NCBI RefSeq assembly: GCF_008642235.1
Contig: NZ_SJEV01000001.1
Span: 1,364,001-1,428,000, forward strand
Direction: 5' to 3'
From: Planctomonas psychrotolerans
GTDB taxonomy: Bacteria; Actinomycetota; Actinomycetes; Actinomycetales; Microbacteriaceae
DNA length: 64,000 nt
The position numbers and the translations under genes were made by a program. The notes beneath the pieces were generated by a model. That model was not told where the DNA came from, searched no databases, and was given only the letters and a program-made list of their open reading frames with translations. How positions within the stretch are numbered: the first letter of the stretch is position 1; every line of letters starts with the position of its first letter. Below are positions 1 to 8,800 of the stretch, in pieces.

Positions 1-1
1 C

Positions 2-166
2 GCCGATCAACCCGGAGCCCTGGCGGTGGTGCAGGTGACGTCCACCACGGTCTTCGCGCTCCACTTCGCCGTGACCGTGGTGCTGGCCCGTCGGATCGCG
101 GGCGCATCCGGCTCCTCTGCCACCACTCTCCTCCGTAACGACCCCGCCTTTCCCCCCATCCGCTGA
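2..166 (+). CDS. C-terminal end of a membrane protein (partial)
   Basis: Only the last 54 codons lie in the window, ending in TGA at 164-166. The visible part contains one hydrophobic stretch of about 20 residues ([20 protein letters not shown]) followed by basic residues and a polar tail, which fits the last transmembrane helix of an integral membrane protein. The family cannot be named from this fragment. A short-chain dehydrogenase on the same strand starts 32 bases downstream, so the two may be co-transcribed. Confidence 0.5.
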   Translation, partial: ADQPGALAVVQVTSTTVFALHFAVTVVLARRIAGASGSSATTLLRNDPAFPPIR

Positions 167-198
167 CCACGCACCACCCCACCCCAGGAGAAACGACC

Positions 199-1152
199 AT
201 GACTCGCACACCGCACCTCACCCTTCCCGACCTGACCGGTCGCCGCGCCCTCGTCACCGGCGCCAGCGACGGCATCGGTTACGGCATCGCCCGCCAGCTC
301 GCCGCCGCCGGAGCCGACGTGATCCTGCCCGTCCGCAACCGCAGGAAGGGAGAAGCCGCCCTCGATCGCATCCGCGCCGAGCATCCGTCGGCCCGGGTCT
401 CCCTCCGCGATCTCGACCTGTCCTCGCTCGCGTCCGTCGCCGCCCTCGGGCGGCAGCTCATCGGCGAGGAGAATCCGCTGCACCTGCTGGTGAACAACGC
501 CGGAGTCATGACTCCGCCCGAACGGCAGACGACCGCCGACGGCATCGAGTTGCAGCTCGGCACCAATCACCTCGGACACGTCGCGCTGGTCGCACACCTG
601 CTACCCCTGCTGCGTGCCGGGAACGCACGCGTCACCTCGCAGATCAGCGTCGCGGCCAGAAGCGGTGCGATCAACTGGGCGGACCTGAACTGGGAGACCA
701 GCTATCACGGCATGCGCGCATACAGCCAGTCGAAGATCGCGTTCGGTCTCTTCGGTCTCGAGCTCGAACGGCGCAGCCGGGCCGAGGGGTGGGGCATCAC
801 CAGCAACCTCTCCCACCCGGGCGTCGCCCCGACGAGCCTGCTCGCCGCGCGTCCGGAACTGCAGCGCGAGCGCAACACTCCGCAGATCGCGGTGATCCGC
901 AGGCTTTCTCGCGCGGGGATCCTGGTGGGCACCGTCGACAGTGCCCAGCTGCCCGCCCTGTACGCCGCAACGTCACCGCACTCCCACGGCGGCCGGCTCT
1001 ACGGCCCCACCGGACCGGGCCACCTCGGCGGCGGCCCGGGGGAGCAGCCGCTCTACCGCCCGCTGCGCAGCGCCGACGAGGCCGAGCGCGTCTGGCGGGT
1101 CTCCCAGGAACTCGCCGGAGTGTCCTTCACCACCTCTGCGCGGACGACCTGA
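199..1152 (+). CDS. SDR family oxidoreductase
   Basis: A 317-residue short-chain dehydrogenase/reductase, somewhat longer than the classical 250-residue SDR. The N-terminal Rossmann motif [12 protein letters not shown], the NNAGVM motif near residue 95 and the active-site YSQSK motif near residue 175 are all present, so the enzyme should be active with NAD(P). The substrate is unknown; the length and the region after YxxxK resemble the retinol-dehydrogenase/protochlorophyllide-reductase-like SDRs. The ATG is preceded by a good ribosome binding site (AGGAG, about 8 bases upstream). A strong hairpin follows the stop codon. Confidence 0.88.
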   Translation: MTRTPHLTLPDLTGRRALVTGASDGIGYGIARQLAAAGADVILPVRNRRKGEAALDRIRAEHPSARVSLRDLDLSSLASVAALGRQLIGEENPLHLLVNNAGVMTPPERQTTADGIELQLGTNHLGHVALVAHLLPLLRAGNARVTSQISVAARSGAINWADLNWETSYHGMRAYSQSKIAFGLFGLELERRSRAEGWGITSNLSHPGVAPTSLLAARPELQRERNTPQIAVIRRLSRAGILVGTVDSAQLPALYAATSPHSHGGRLYGPTGPGHLGGGPGEQPLYRPLRSADEAERVWRVSQELAGVSFTTSARTT

Positions 1153-1156
1153 CCTG

Positions 1157-1193
1157 CCGATCGCCCTCCGCCGCCATGGCGGAGGGCGATCGG
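1157..1193 (+). terminator. Perfect 16-bp hairpin terminator after the SDR gene
   Basis: A 16-bp stem (1157-1172 paired with 1178-1193, no mismatch) with a 5-base loop begins five bases after the SDR stop codon. There is no T-run, as is common for actinobacterial intrinsic terminators. It also separates the SDR from the convergent dehydratase gene. Confidence 0.75.
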
Positions 1194-1351
1194 GAAATCC
1201 TCGCGGTGACGCCGGGATGGAAGCGCATCCCGTCAGCCCCGTTGACGAGCGGACCGGACACCCGGCAGCTCGAACCGCGCGAATGTCAGCGCTGAGCTCG
1301 CCGCCCTCGAGCAGCCCATCACTCTCGTGGGCGTTGGTCCCCTCCACGGAG

Positions 1352-2569
1352 TCACTCGGGTACTGCAGCCGTTTCACCGACCGTCGCGTCGTCCTGTGGT
1401 GGACGAGTGAAGTAGGACCGTGCGTCCGGGGGACGGATATCCGCGATCGCGTCCTGGAAGATGCGCATGGGGTGCGGGGCGTACGGGTGCTCGGCGATCG
1501 CGTCGAAGTCGAGCTCGATGCCGAGCCCGACCCCCTCCGGGATCATCACGTCGCCGTCAGCGGTCAGCTGCAGGCGCTCATTGGAGATGTCGGATCGCCA
1601 GGGGACGTCGATGGCCATGATCTCCAGGTAGCGGAAGTTCGGTAGCGTCGCGCCGAGTTGCAGCGTCGCCGCGGTGCTCAGGGGGCCACTGGGGTTATGC
1701 GGAGCGAAGGGCACGTAGTGGTGAGCCGCGAGAGTGGAGATGAAGGACAACTCGAGGAAGCCTCCCGCGTGCGTCACGTCGGGCTGGACGAAGTCGACGG
1801 CGCCGCGCTCGAGGGCTGAGACGAATCCTTGACGGCCGTACCACCGCTCTCCCGCGGCGATCGCCACAGGAGAGTGGCGGCGGATCTCGATCATCGCGTC
1901 GACTCCTTCCGGCGGGCACGGTTCCTCGAAGAAGATCGGGTTGAACTGTTCGAGCCTCCGGGCCACCCGGATCGCTGTGGGCACGTCGAACCGGCCGTGG
2001 CCCTCGATGAACAGTTCGACGTCGCTGCCGACCGCGTCCCGCACCGCAGCGACGGGCTCCAGCATGCGGTCGATATCGCGGTCGGTGAGGTGGAGGTCCG
2101 TGGCCTCGAAAGGGTCCCACTTCAAGCCGCGGAACCCTGACGCGACGGTGGCGACCGCGGCTTCCGCGAAGTGCTCGGGCTTCGACGCTCCCGAGAACCA
2201 ACCGTTCGCGTACGCGCGGACGCGATCCCGGATCGCGCCGCCGAGCATACGGTGCACGGGAACGCCGAGGGCGCGCGCTGAGATGTCCCACAGGGCCATC
2301 TCGAGCGCGCTGAACGCCGTGCCCGTGACGGGACCGCCGCGCCAGTACCCGTTCCGGGCCGTCTCGTAGATGAGCTGCGAGATCCGGGTCGGGTCCTTGC
2401 CGACTACCGCCTGCTCGAGGAGCCGGACCGCCCCGTGCACGGCGAACTCCTGACCCTCCAGCGTCGCTTCCGCGACACCGGTGATCCCCTCGTCCGTCTC
2501 GACGACGAGGAAGATCAGGTTGGTCCGGTAGAAATCGACCGTGACGGTGCGAAGCGTGGTGATTCTCAT
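1352..2569 (-). CDS. Mandelate racemase/galactonate dehydratase-like enolase-superfamily enzyme
   Basis: A 405-residue enolase-superfamily enzyme of the mandelate racemase subgroup, which abstracts the alpha-proton of a sugar acid and usually dehydrates it. A capping N-terminal domain is followed by a barrel carrying GLKWDPF, the metal-binding acids in EGHGRFD, FEEPCPPE and GERWYGR, and the C-terminal PHNPSGP histidine. The motif set is closest to D-galactonate-dehydratase-like members, but the substrate cannot be assigned. The gene starts six bases after the stop codon of a decayed sugar ABC permease, so it probably once ended a sugar-acid uptake operon. It has no intact partner here. Confidence 0.85.
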   Translation of the reverse strand: MRITTLRTVTVDFYRTNLIFLVVETDEGITGVAEATLEGQEFAVHGAVRLLEQAVVGKDPTRISQLIYETARNGYWRGGPVTGTAFSALEMALWDISARALGVPVHRMLGGAIRDRVRAYANGWFSGASKPEHFAEAAVATVASGFRGLKWDPFEATDLHLTDRDIDRMLEPVAAVRDAVGSDVELFIEGHGRFDVPTAIRVARRLEQFNPIFFEEPCPPEGVDAMIEIRRHSPVAIAAGERWYGRQGFVSALERGAVDFVQPDVTHAGGFLELSFISTLAAHHYVPFAPHNPSGPLSTAATLQLGATLPNFRYLEIMAIDVPWRSDISNERLQLTADGDVMIPEGVGLGIELDFDAIAEHPYAPHPMRIFQDAIADIRPPDARSYFTRPPQDDATVGETAAVPE

Positions 2570-2575
2570 GTGTCC

Positions 2576-2680
2576 CTATCCCTTGAGAGCGCTGGCGGTC
2601 GTCCCGGGAACGACGAATTTCCGAGCGAAAAAGTCGGACGCGACGGCGGGAAGCGTGACCATGGACGCCACCGGGATGAT
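2576..2680 (-). pseudogene. C-terminal remnant of a carbohydrate ABC transporter permease
   Basis: About 35 codons on the minus strand, ending in TAG at 2576-2578, read IIPVASMVTLPAVAS..FARKFVVPGTTASALKG. This matches the typical end of CUT1 sugar permeases (compare HIVSGLTAGSVKG at the end of the intact permease at 56489). Codons upstream show no permease similarity and no membrane helices, so the rest of the gene is gone. The stop lies six bases before the dehydratase start, consistent with a former operon. Confidence 0.65.
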
Positions 2681-2949
2681 CGTATCGACGGGGCGACGTC
2701 GACGGCCACGCCGCATCCCGCGACACCCCGGCTGGTGCATGAAGGGGCTTGTTGGCTCGTCGAACCGCGGCACACGTGCGCGAAGTCGTGACGCGGAGAC
2801 TGCTGGACAGCGACGCCATGCGGCAGCGAAGGCCTGCCCGGCGTGATGACGACCGGCTCTTGGCCGGTTCCCGACGTGCTGCAGCTCATGCCGGCGTGGT
2901 TGCCGGGAGCACCCCCGGCCGCCGGAGATTGTGACGGACCGATCGTGGG

Positions 2950-3903
2950 TCAGTCCGTTCGCTCGAGTTGCACGGAGGCGAGCGCGGTCTCATCAATGCT
3001 CCCGGCGGAGGCGCTCGGGTTTTCGGTTCCCTTCCGAGGGCGGAGTTCGCTGACGAGGGCTCCGGCAACGATGAACACGGCGCCGATGATCGCGACGGGT
3101 GGGAGGCGGTCGCCCGCCGCCCTTCCGATGATCGCCGCCCACACGGGTTCGGCGGCGTAGATGATCGTGGCCCGTGTCGGCGACACCGACCGCTGGGCCC
3201 AGTTCATCGTGAGCTGAATGAGGCAGCTGGCGGCGCCGAGACTGAGCGCCGCTCCCGCCCACACCCAGGAGAACGTCGGCAGTTGCTCTCCGACGACGGG
3301 CATGGTCAGGAACCCGAGAAACCCTGCGACGAGCAGCTGCACCACGGTGACCCGGCCGAGGTTCACCTTGCCGGCGAACCAGCCGATGAGGATGATCTCG
3401 GCAGCGATCGGGAGAGTGCTGATGACCGTCGCGATCTCGCCCGTGCCGAAGGTGAAGCCGACGCTTCCCGGGTCGGCCAGCAGGATGAGGCCGGCGAAGG
3501 CGAGCGCGACGCCGATCCAGGTCAGGAACCGAGGCGGTTTCCTGAACACGATCCACTGCAGGACCGGGACGATCGGAACGTAGAGGGCGGTGATGAACGC
3601 GGACGTGCTGCTGTTGATCGTCTGCAGCCCCACGGTCTGCAGCCCGTAGCCGAGGAAGATCATCGAACCGATCGCCGCTCCGGCCGCGACCTCCTTTCCG
3701 GTGATGCACCGAAGGAGGCGCGCGAAGAGGAGGGCGCTGATGATACCGGCGGCGAGGAACCTGGTGCCGACGAAGAACCACGGTCCGCTGTACTGCACCG
3801 CGATGTGGACGATCAGGAAGGTCGCCCCCCACACGGCGGTGATCAGAACGAGCGCCGTCTCCTGCCGGGACAACAGACGCCATCGCGACCAAGTGTGCAA
3901 CAT
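2950..3903 (-). CDS. EamA/DMT family transporter
   Basis: A 317-residue drug/metabolite-superfamily transporter with about ten hydrophobic helices in two EamA repeats; the first begins LVLITAVWGATFLIVHIA and the second starts near residue 155. The charged tail is cytoplasmic by inference. Members export metabolites or amino acids; the substrate is unknown. ATG at 3901-3903 was chosen because it directly precedes the first helix and lies just downstream of a good promoter (TTGCAT, 18-base spacer, TACAGT). It is divergent from the XRE-cupin regulator, whose likely operators cover this promoter, so that protein probably represses it. Confidence 0.85.
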   Translation of the reverse strand: MLHTWSRWRLLSRQETALVLITAVWGATFLIVHIAVQYSGPWFFVGTRFLAAGIISALLFARLLRCITGKEVAAGAAIGSMIFLGYGLQTVGLQTINSSTSAFITALYVPIVPVLQWIVFRKPPRFLTWIGVALAFAGLILLADPGSVGFTFGTGEIATVISTLPIAAEIILIGWFAGKVNLGRVTVVQLLVAGFLGFLTMPVVGEQLPTFSWVWAGAALSLGAASCLIQLTMNWAQRSVSPTRATIIYAAEPVWAAIIGRAAGDRLPPVAIIGAVFIVAGALVSELRPRKGTENPSASAGSIDETALASVQLERTD

Positions 3904-3934
3904 AGTGCACACTGTATGGTGCAGAATGATGCAC
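3892..3934. promoter_or_regulatory. Twin GTGCA-N6-TGCAC operators in a divergent promoter
   Basis: Two inverted repeats with identical half-sites and identical 6-base spacers lie 24 bp apart: GTGCA/TGCAC at 3895-3910 (extended to AGTGTGCA/TGCACACT at 3892-3913) and at 3919-3934. The second fills the spacer of the minus-strand promoter (-35 at 3935-3940, -10 at 3911-3916). A plus-strand -10 (TATGGT, 3915-3920) lies six bases before the regulator ATG. Binding would block both genes. Confidence 0.7.
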
Positions 3935-4489
3935 ATGCAAACCGGGGTGAGCTCGCGGGTGTTGGCGCATGTCAGCGAGAACGTGCGCCGATTCCGGTTG
4001 GCGGCGGACCTCAGCCAGGCTGCGCTGGCGGACAGATCGGGCATCAGTCGCCGCACGGTCGTGAAGCTCGAAGCGGGCGAGGCGAATATCAGCCTGACCG
4101 GACTCGACCACCTCGCCGATGCATTGGGCGTCACGTTCATCGATCTCGTGGCCGCGCCCGCCGCACCGCGTTCCGACATCAGCGAGATCGTGTGGAGGGG
4201 AGCCGGCCCCGGCAGCATGGCGACGCTGCTGGCGTCCGTTCCCGCGAGCACGGACGCGCAGCTCTGGGCGTGGGCGCTCGAACCCGGTGACCGCTACGAC
4301 GCCGAACCCGACCCGGTCGGGTGGTCCGAGCTGATTCTCGTCTCCGAGGGGTCGCTGCGCATCGAACACGAGAGCGGCGTTTCCGAGATGCAGACGGGCG
4401 AGCACTTCGCGTTCCCAACGTCGCAGCACTACTCCTACGTCAACACGGGTGACCGGCTCGCTCTCTTCACCCGCGTCGTCGTGCGCTGA
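3926..4489 (+). CDS. XRE family regulator with C-terminal cupin domain
   Basis: A 187-residue transcription factor: an N-terminal helix-turn-helix of the XRE/Cro type (about residues 15-70, including LSQAALADRSGISRRTVVKLE) and a C-terminal cupin-2 ligand-binding domain (about 115-185). Such proteins sense small metabolites and often repress a neighbouring exporter. ATG at 3926 is taken because a -10 box ends six bases upstream and no Shine-Dalgarno is visible, suggesting a leaderless transcript; ATGs at 3929 and 3935 are alternatives. It is divergent from the EamA transporter and probably regulates it and itself through the twin operators. Confidence 0.85.
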   Translation: MMHMQTGVSSRVLAHVSENVRRFRLAADLSQAALADRSGISRRTVVKLEAGEANISLTGLDHLADALGVTFIDLVAAPAAPRSDISEIVWRGAGPGSMATLLASVPASTDAQLWAWALEPGDRYDAEPDPVGWSELILVSEGSLRIEHESGVSEMQTGEHFAFPTSQHYSYVNTGDRLALFTRVVVR

Positions 4490-4526
4490 GCGGCCCCCAT
4501 CGCCGCCGCACTCCCCGGCCGCGCGA

Positions 4527-5177
4527 TCAGCCCCGCACGGAGAGCTGATGTGCGAAGTCCGGTGCCGCCGGTCCGTACAGCTCGCCCGGCTCGAGGGGAC
4601 GCCCGGAGATCGCGAGCAGCAGCGCCAGCGCGGTGCCGTGAACCTCGGGGCCTGCACCCGACGAGAAATCAGCGTCGACGGCGAGCAGTCGGAAGCCTGC
4701 CGCGCGCTCCTCGCCGCCGCCTATCGAGCCGGACGTGCGGATCTGATACTTCAGCGCCGGAAGCACACGATTCAGTGGGTACTCGCGCCGCACCCCCAGT
4801 GGTCGACGCACGTCTTCGCCATGCACGACGGCCTCGACGAGACGCGTCGCGGGCGCAGCCGGCGGCGTTCTCGTCATCGTCACGACCCGGTCGAACTCCG
4901 CCAAGGTCTCCGCGGGGCTTGCGCGCCGTTCGCGAGCGACGCCGACCGCGTTGTCACGGTCGAAATCGAACCGAGCCGCCACCAGGCGGCGAGCGAAACC
5001 GAGCCGGGTCGTCTTGGCCGTATCGATCAGGTGTGCCACGACGTCGTGAACGTCCCATCCCGGGCAGAGCGACGCCTCCGCCCACCGTTGCGCAGGAACC
5101 TTCGAGAGGTCTGCGCTCAGCGCTCGCCGTTCCTCGTGCACCGCTGTCCAGACCGCCGACCATTTCCGAGAAGCCAT
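4527..5177 (-). CDS. Maleylpyruvate isomerase family mycothiol-dependent enzyme
   Basis: A 216-residue protein of the DinB-like mycothiol-dependent metalloenzyme family. The N-terminal four-helix domain carries PGWDVHDVVAHL and a later VHGEDVRRPLG, which supply the metal-binding histidine and acidic residues of the family. These enzymes use mycothiol, the actinobacterial thiol, for isomerisation, conjugation or detoxification. Its substrate is not known and no aromatic-degradation genes are nearby, so a true maleylpyruvate role is unlikely. It is convergent with the XRE regulator. Confidence 0.8.
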   Translation of the reverse strand: MASRKWSAVWTAVHEERRALSADLSKVPAQRWAEASLCPGWDVHDVVAHLIDTAKTTRLGFARRLVAARFDFDRDNAVGVARERRASPAETLAEFDRVVTMTRTPPAAPATRLVEAVVHGEDVRRPLGVRREYPLNRVLPALKYQIRTSGSIGGGEERAAGFRLLAVDADFSSGAGPEVHGTALALLLAISGRPLEPGELYGPAAPDFAHQLSVRG

Positions 5178-5337
5178 ACCGTAACGAAAGCACAGCCGCT
5201 GTGGTGCTCGCAGGCTTCTGTTTCGCGGCGATATGCAGCGTGCGGGTGGGATTCATCCGCCGGACATGGAGCGCTTTTCCTGTCCTCGATAGGCTCCGAT
5301 CCAAGGACACGCGGCGACCGAGCAGGAGGAGCACCTC

Positions 5338-5625
5338 GTGAGTACAAGCCCCGGCCCCGTCGACCTCACGTTCACCGCGCCGATAGGCATCACCGTGAAG
5401 GGCGACCTCTGGTCGTGCGTCGAGATCCCCGGTTCGGTCGAGCTGTTCGGCACGGGGAAGGCCGTGAAGGTCGTCGCCAGCATCGACGGTGAACCGGTCA
5501 CGGCCGGGTTGATGCCGACCGGGTCCGGCGGGCACATGCTCTCCGTCAGCGCGAAGCTACGGAAGAAGCTCGGCAAAGAACTGGGCGACCCGGTCACCGT
5601 GCACCTGATGGAGCGACTTCCCTGA
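5338..5625 (+). CDS. DUF1905 domain-containing protein
   Basis: A 95-residue protein composed of a single DUF1905 beta-barrel-like domain. It shows the usual pattern of a short tryptophan-containing strand near the N-terminus, a GTGKAVKVVASIDG segment and a lysine-rich KLRKKLGKELGDPV segment before the final strand. Function is unknown; homologues often carry an additional YdeI/OmpD-like domain, which is absent here. The GTG start is supported by a strong AGGAGGAG ribosome binding site. Confidence 0.8.
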   Translation: MSTSPGPVDLTFTAPIGITVKGDLWSCVEIPGSVELFGTGKAVKVVASIDGEPVTAGLMPTGSGGHMLSVSAKLRKKLGKELGDPVTVHLMERLP

Positions 5626-5757
5626 TCGCGCGCGGAGCGCGCGCCGTCGATCCAAGCGGGCAGCGCATTCCGGCACCCCTGCGTGGTCAGTACCGCTGGG
5701 CGCGCCGTACTCCATCTCGAACCTGGCCCAGCGATGAGATGCCGTATCTTTTCGGGG

Positions 5758-6324
5758 ATGACAGGAACGAGGCCGGAGAAGGTCGAACGCCACCCGCGGT
5801 GGACAGTATTCATCGTGTCGGCCATCTTCTTCGGAACCTTCATGGGGCTCCTCCAGCCCGTGCTCAGCGGGTCGCCGACGCCCTGGGGGGGTCGCGTACT
5901 CATGGGCGCGATCTCCGGATCCCTGTTCGGCGCCGGTATGACGTGGTTCATCTCGCGCTGGTGGGAGGACGCCGGCGGCTACACGAAGGCCCGGTCGCTG
6001 CAGACCGCGCTCCGCAAGCGTCGACTGCCCGATGACGCGGACCCCCAGGAATGGTCGGCGCTCCTGGACCTGCAGGAGGTCAGCATCCACCGCGCGCGGT
6101 GGTACACCGCCATCCTCATCGCTGCCGCCATTCTCAACACGGTCTTCGCGCTCACCCGCGCAGCGCCAGAACTCGGGCTCCTGCCCTGGTTCGGAGTGGC
6201 GATATTCGCGGCAATGGCGATCTACGCACCCTTCGAGACGCGATCTCGACGCGCGGCGGTGCACGAGCTCCGCAAGGGCCTCGAACGATCCGGGACCCCA
6301 GGGGACGAGGGTGCGAGCTCTTGA
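5758..6324 (+). CDS. Putative integral membrane protein of unknown function
   Basis: A 188-residue protein with two hydrophobic segments near the N-terminus (about residues 15-35 and 48-65), a soluble central section of about 45 residues and two further helices at about 110-130 and 135-155. No family was recognised. The ATG at 5758 follows GGGG and a TATCTT -10-like box ending seven bases upstream, so the transcript may have almost no leader. Its stop overlaps the next gene's possible TTG start (6321), which suggests translational coupling. Confidence 0.6.
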   Translation: MTGTRPEKVERHPRWTVFIVSAIFFGTFMGLLQPVLSGSPTPWGGRVLMGAISGSLFGAGMTWFISRWWEDAGGYTKARSLQTALRKRRLPDDADPQEWSALLDLQEVSIHRARWYTAILIAAAILNTVFALTRAAPELGLLPWFGVAIFAAMAIYAPFETRSRRAAVHELRKGLERSGTPGDEGASS

Positions 6325-7208
6325 GTGTCGCTGTGGGAACCCCCGCCGTTGTCGAGCTCGAGCACCTTCGCCTCGTGCTGCAGCGGTGGCAGTACGACGG
6401 GGGCCCACTGCAGCTGCATCCGGGAGATCTGGGCTGGTACTCGCTTCGGGGACCCGCCGCCACCGCCGCGGCGATACGGGTGTGGGCGGACGGCGACTCG
6501 ATCCTGGCGATTGCGCTCCGCGACGGTCCCGACCTGATGCGTTTCGCCATGGACCCGGTGTCTCAGCGCGACGCGGCTCTCGCCCGGTGCATCGTCGCGG
6601 ATCTCGGTGATCCGGCGGCCGGTGTGATCGATGCAGGAAACGCGACCATCGAGGCGCGCGGCGCGCAGGCCCTTTGCGAGCAACTCGCGAAGGCAGGGTG
6701 GGTGCCCGACGAGCCATGGATTCCGCTCCACCGCGATCTGGCAGCGCCCGTCGAGCCTTCGCGCCTCCGGGTCGATACCGTCGATCCGGATCGCACCGAC
6801 GAGTGGGTGTCTGTGCACTGGTCGGCCTTTCGCGGGACTCCGATGCCGGACGATCGGCAGCGTGCGTTCGTGGCCGGATGGCGGGCCGCGACGGAAAGTC
6901 CCTTCCTCGCTTCGGCGCGCATCCTGTCGGTCCACGACGATGACGGCCATGCGGTCGCTGTTGCGGCGGTGTGGTCGGCGGGCGTCGGGCGTCCCGGCCT
7001 CATCGAACCGATGGGGGTGCACGAGGAGCACCGCGGTCGCGGGTACGGCACGATCATGACGCGCGCAGCCGCAGCGGCGCTTCGGGAGATGGGGTCATCG
7101 AGCGCCACGGTGTGCGCCGAGAGCTCCAATCGAGGCGCGGTCGCCACGTACCAAGCGGCCGGTTTCTCCGCTCACCCCGAGGTCGCCGACTGGCGCCGCA
7201 CTGTCTGA
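6321..7208 (+). CDS. GNAT family N-acetyltransferase
   Basis: About 295 residues. The C-terminal third is a GNAT domain with the acetyl-CoA-binding motif HRGRGYGTIMTRAA and the following CAESSNRGAVATYQAAGF strand-helix typical of the fold. The N-terminal half is a more diverged region that may be a second, degenerate acetyltransferase domain. Substrate unknown. The start is uncertain: TTG at 6321 overlaps the upstream gene and follows GAGG, while GTG at 6333 is the alternative. Confidence 0.78.
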   Translation: MSVAVGTPAVVELEHLRLVLQRWQYDGGPLQLHPGDLGWYSLRGPAATAAAIRVWADGDSILAIALRDGPDLMRFAMDPVSQRDAALARCIVADLGDPAAGVIDAGNATIEARGAQALCEQLAKAGWVPDEPWIPLHRDLAAPVEPSRLRVDTVDPDRTDEWVSVHWSAFRGTPMPDDRQRAFVAGWRAATESPFLASARILSVHDDDGHAVAVAAVWSAGVGRPGLIEPMGVHEEHRGRGYGTIMTRAAAAALREMGSSSATVCAESSNRGAVATYQAAGFSAHPEVADWRRTV

Positions 7209-7252
7209 CTCACGACGGAGTCGAGTCCGCCGAAAGAGGACGCCCTCCGGGA

Positions 7253-8146
7253 TCAGTGGGCGACGGTGTCGGCCTGATTGCGTCGGGTTCGGCGTGACAG
7301 CCCGAGCGTGATGGCGACGATGATCAGGCCGAGAACAAGCCCGAAAATGGCGGACATCACCGTGTCCGCCACCCAGACGACAACCGGGCCAGCAGCTTCG
7401 ATGGCGTGCGTCACGGTATGCAGCAGGTCGTAGGGCGCGCTCCAGAACGTCTCTCCCATGTTCGCGATGACCAGGTGCCCGCCGACCCACAGCATGGCGA
7501 CCGTGCCGACGATGCTGATGAAGCGGAACACGGCAGGCATCGACGCGACGATGCGTGCACCGGTACGGCGCACCTGCTTCGACGGGCTCTTCATCAGTCG
7601 CAACCCGACATCATCGATCTTCACCAGCAGCGCGACGGCGCCGTACACGAGCACCGTCATGCCGAGGCCGATGCTCGCCAGCGCTCCGAGTGTCATCCCG
7701 AAACCGAAATCGGGATCGAGGCTGTCAAGCGCGATGAGCATGATCTCGGTACTGAGGATGAGATCGGTGCGGATCGCTCCGAAGACGAGCTTGCGCTCGT
7801 CCCGCGCCTCCGTCGCGTCGCTGCTGTGGTGGACGCCGAACCATTCCGTGACCTTCTCGGCACCCTCGAAACACAGGTAGGTGCCACCGATGATGAGGAG
7901 GAACGGCAGCACCCATGGTGCGAATTCGGAGAGCAGTAGCGCGATCGGGATGATGATGACGAACTTGTTGAAGAGGCTGCCCAGCGCGATGCGCCATACG
8001 ACGGGCAGTTCTCGCGCCGGTGTGAGGCCCTGGACGTACTGCGGCGTGACGGCCGCATCGTCGATGACGACGCCCGCGGTCTTCGCGCTCGCTTTGAGGG
8101 CGGCGGTGAGGATGTCATCGACTATCGCAAGCAAGCCGACCGACAT
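7253..8146 (-). CDS. DUF808 family membrane protein
   Basis: A 297-residue multi-pass membrane protein of the DUF808 family (YedI-like). It opens with the characteristic GLLAIVDDILTAALKASAKT segment, followed by DDAAVTPQYVQGL and PVVWRIALGSLFNKFVIIIP. The FEGAEKVTEWF segment after the second helix and the hydrophobic C-terminus also fit. Function is unknown; an inner-membrane transport or maintenance role is usually guessed. ATG at 8144-8146 has an AAGGAG ribosome binding site six bases upstream. Confidence 0.85.
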   Translation of the reverse strand: MSVGLLAIVDDILTAALKASAKTAGVVIDDAAVTPQYVQGLTPARELPVVWRIALGSLFNKFVIIIPIALLLSEFAPWVLPFLLIIGGTYLCFEGAEKVTEWFGVHHSSDATEARDERKLVFGAIRTDLILSTEIMLIALDSLDPDFGFGMTLGALASIGLGMTVLVYGAVALLVKIDDVGLRLMKSPSKQVRRTGARIVASMPAVFRFISIVGTVAMLWVGGHLVIANMGETFWSAPYDLLHTVTHAIEAAGPVVVWVADTVMSAIFGLVLGLIIVAITLGLSRRTRRNQADTVAH

Positions 8147-8366
8147 GCGTTTCTCCTTAGACGAGGGCCTTGATCTGCCGTCATAGCGACGGCGGCTCTG
8201 TACACAGTAGCCGGACGGATGCGGTATGCCGACGCCCGCCAGTCTGAATGTCGAGCAGTCGGGACTCGGCGCGCTCCGGGCGTCGTCACCAAGCATCTTC
8301 ATTCCGGATCGGCCCCTGGGTGGGCGTGCTCGGCGGGCCGAAAGGCTATCTCGCCTACTGCACGGA

Positions 8367-8408
8367 CTGAGGCTCGGCCGGAACTCGAGTTCCTCGGCCG
8401 AGCCTCAG
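8367..8408 (-). terminator. Long hairpin downstream of the His-rich gene
   Basis: A 14-bp perfect stem (8367-8380 with 8395-8408) encloses a second palindrome (GAACTCGAGTTC). It follows the His-rich gene on the minus strand by 17 bases and probably ends that transcript. Confidence 0.65.
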
Positions 8409-8425
8409 CTCATGTCGACGCGAGG

Positions 8426-8722
8426 TCAGTGCTCGTCGTAGTGGCCGTCGTGCTCGGCGTGCTTGTGCCCGTCGTGCACGTAGTCCACATGGTCATCGTG
8501 GCTCACGGCCTCGTGGCCGCAGTCGGCACCGTGGATGTGCGCGTCGGTGGTGTGCTCCGCCTCCGATTCGTGCTCGTCGTAGTGGTCGCCGTGCAGGGCG
8601 TGGCGGTGAGTGCCGTGCAGGTAATCGGTGTGGTCGTCGTGGGTGATGGCTTCGTGGCCGCAGTCGTCGCCGTGCTGATGGTCGGTGACCGCGTGCTCGG
8701 CGTGAATCTCGGTGAGGGACAT
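8426..8722 (-). CDS. Histidine-rich tandem-repeat protein, probable zinc-binding
   Basis: A 98-residue soluble protein with 25 histidines and two cysteines. It consists of two 37-residue repeats (15-51 and 62-98) that agree at 25 positions; each carries an HxHGxDCGHEA block, an HDDHxDYxH block and an HYDEH end. There is no signal peptide or membrane segment. The spacing of His, Asp and Cys suggests binding of several zinc (or Co/Ni) ions. Similar proteins occur in other actinobacteria but have no established function. The gene lies downstream of a SmtB-like zinc sensor with an inverted repeat in its promoter, implying induction by metal. ATG at 8722 has an AAGGAG site. Confidence 0.75.
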   Translation of the reverse strand: MSLTEIHAEHAVTDHQHGDDCGHEAITHDDHTDYLHGTHRHALHGDHYDEHESEAEHTTDAHIHGADCGHEAVSHDDHVDYVHDGHKHAEHDGHYDEH

Positions 8723-8774
8723 GGTGCTCCTTCGGGGTGTCGGCGGGAGGGGGATGCTCCCAGCCAAACACACT

Positions 8775-8800
8775 CATAAACAGATAGCAATTCGTTTATG
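8775..8800. promoter_or_regulatory. CATAAAC-N12-GTTTATG inverted repeat, putative metalloregulator operator
   Basis: Perfect 7-bp arms (8775-8781 and 8794-8800) separated by 12 bases lie 52 bases upstream of the His-rich start. The AT-rich arms and spacing resemble SmtB/CzrA operators. The nearby ArsR-family protein is the probable ligand. Confidence 0.55.

Noticed and set aside
2968-4290. A 440-codon plus-strand frame
   Set aside because: It runs antisense to the EamA transporter and across the regulator promoter; its composition is charged and repetitive without any family motif.
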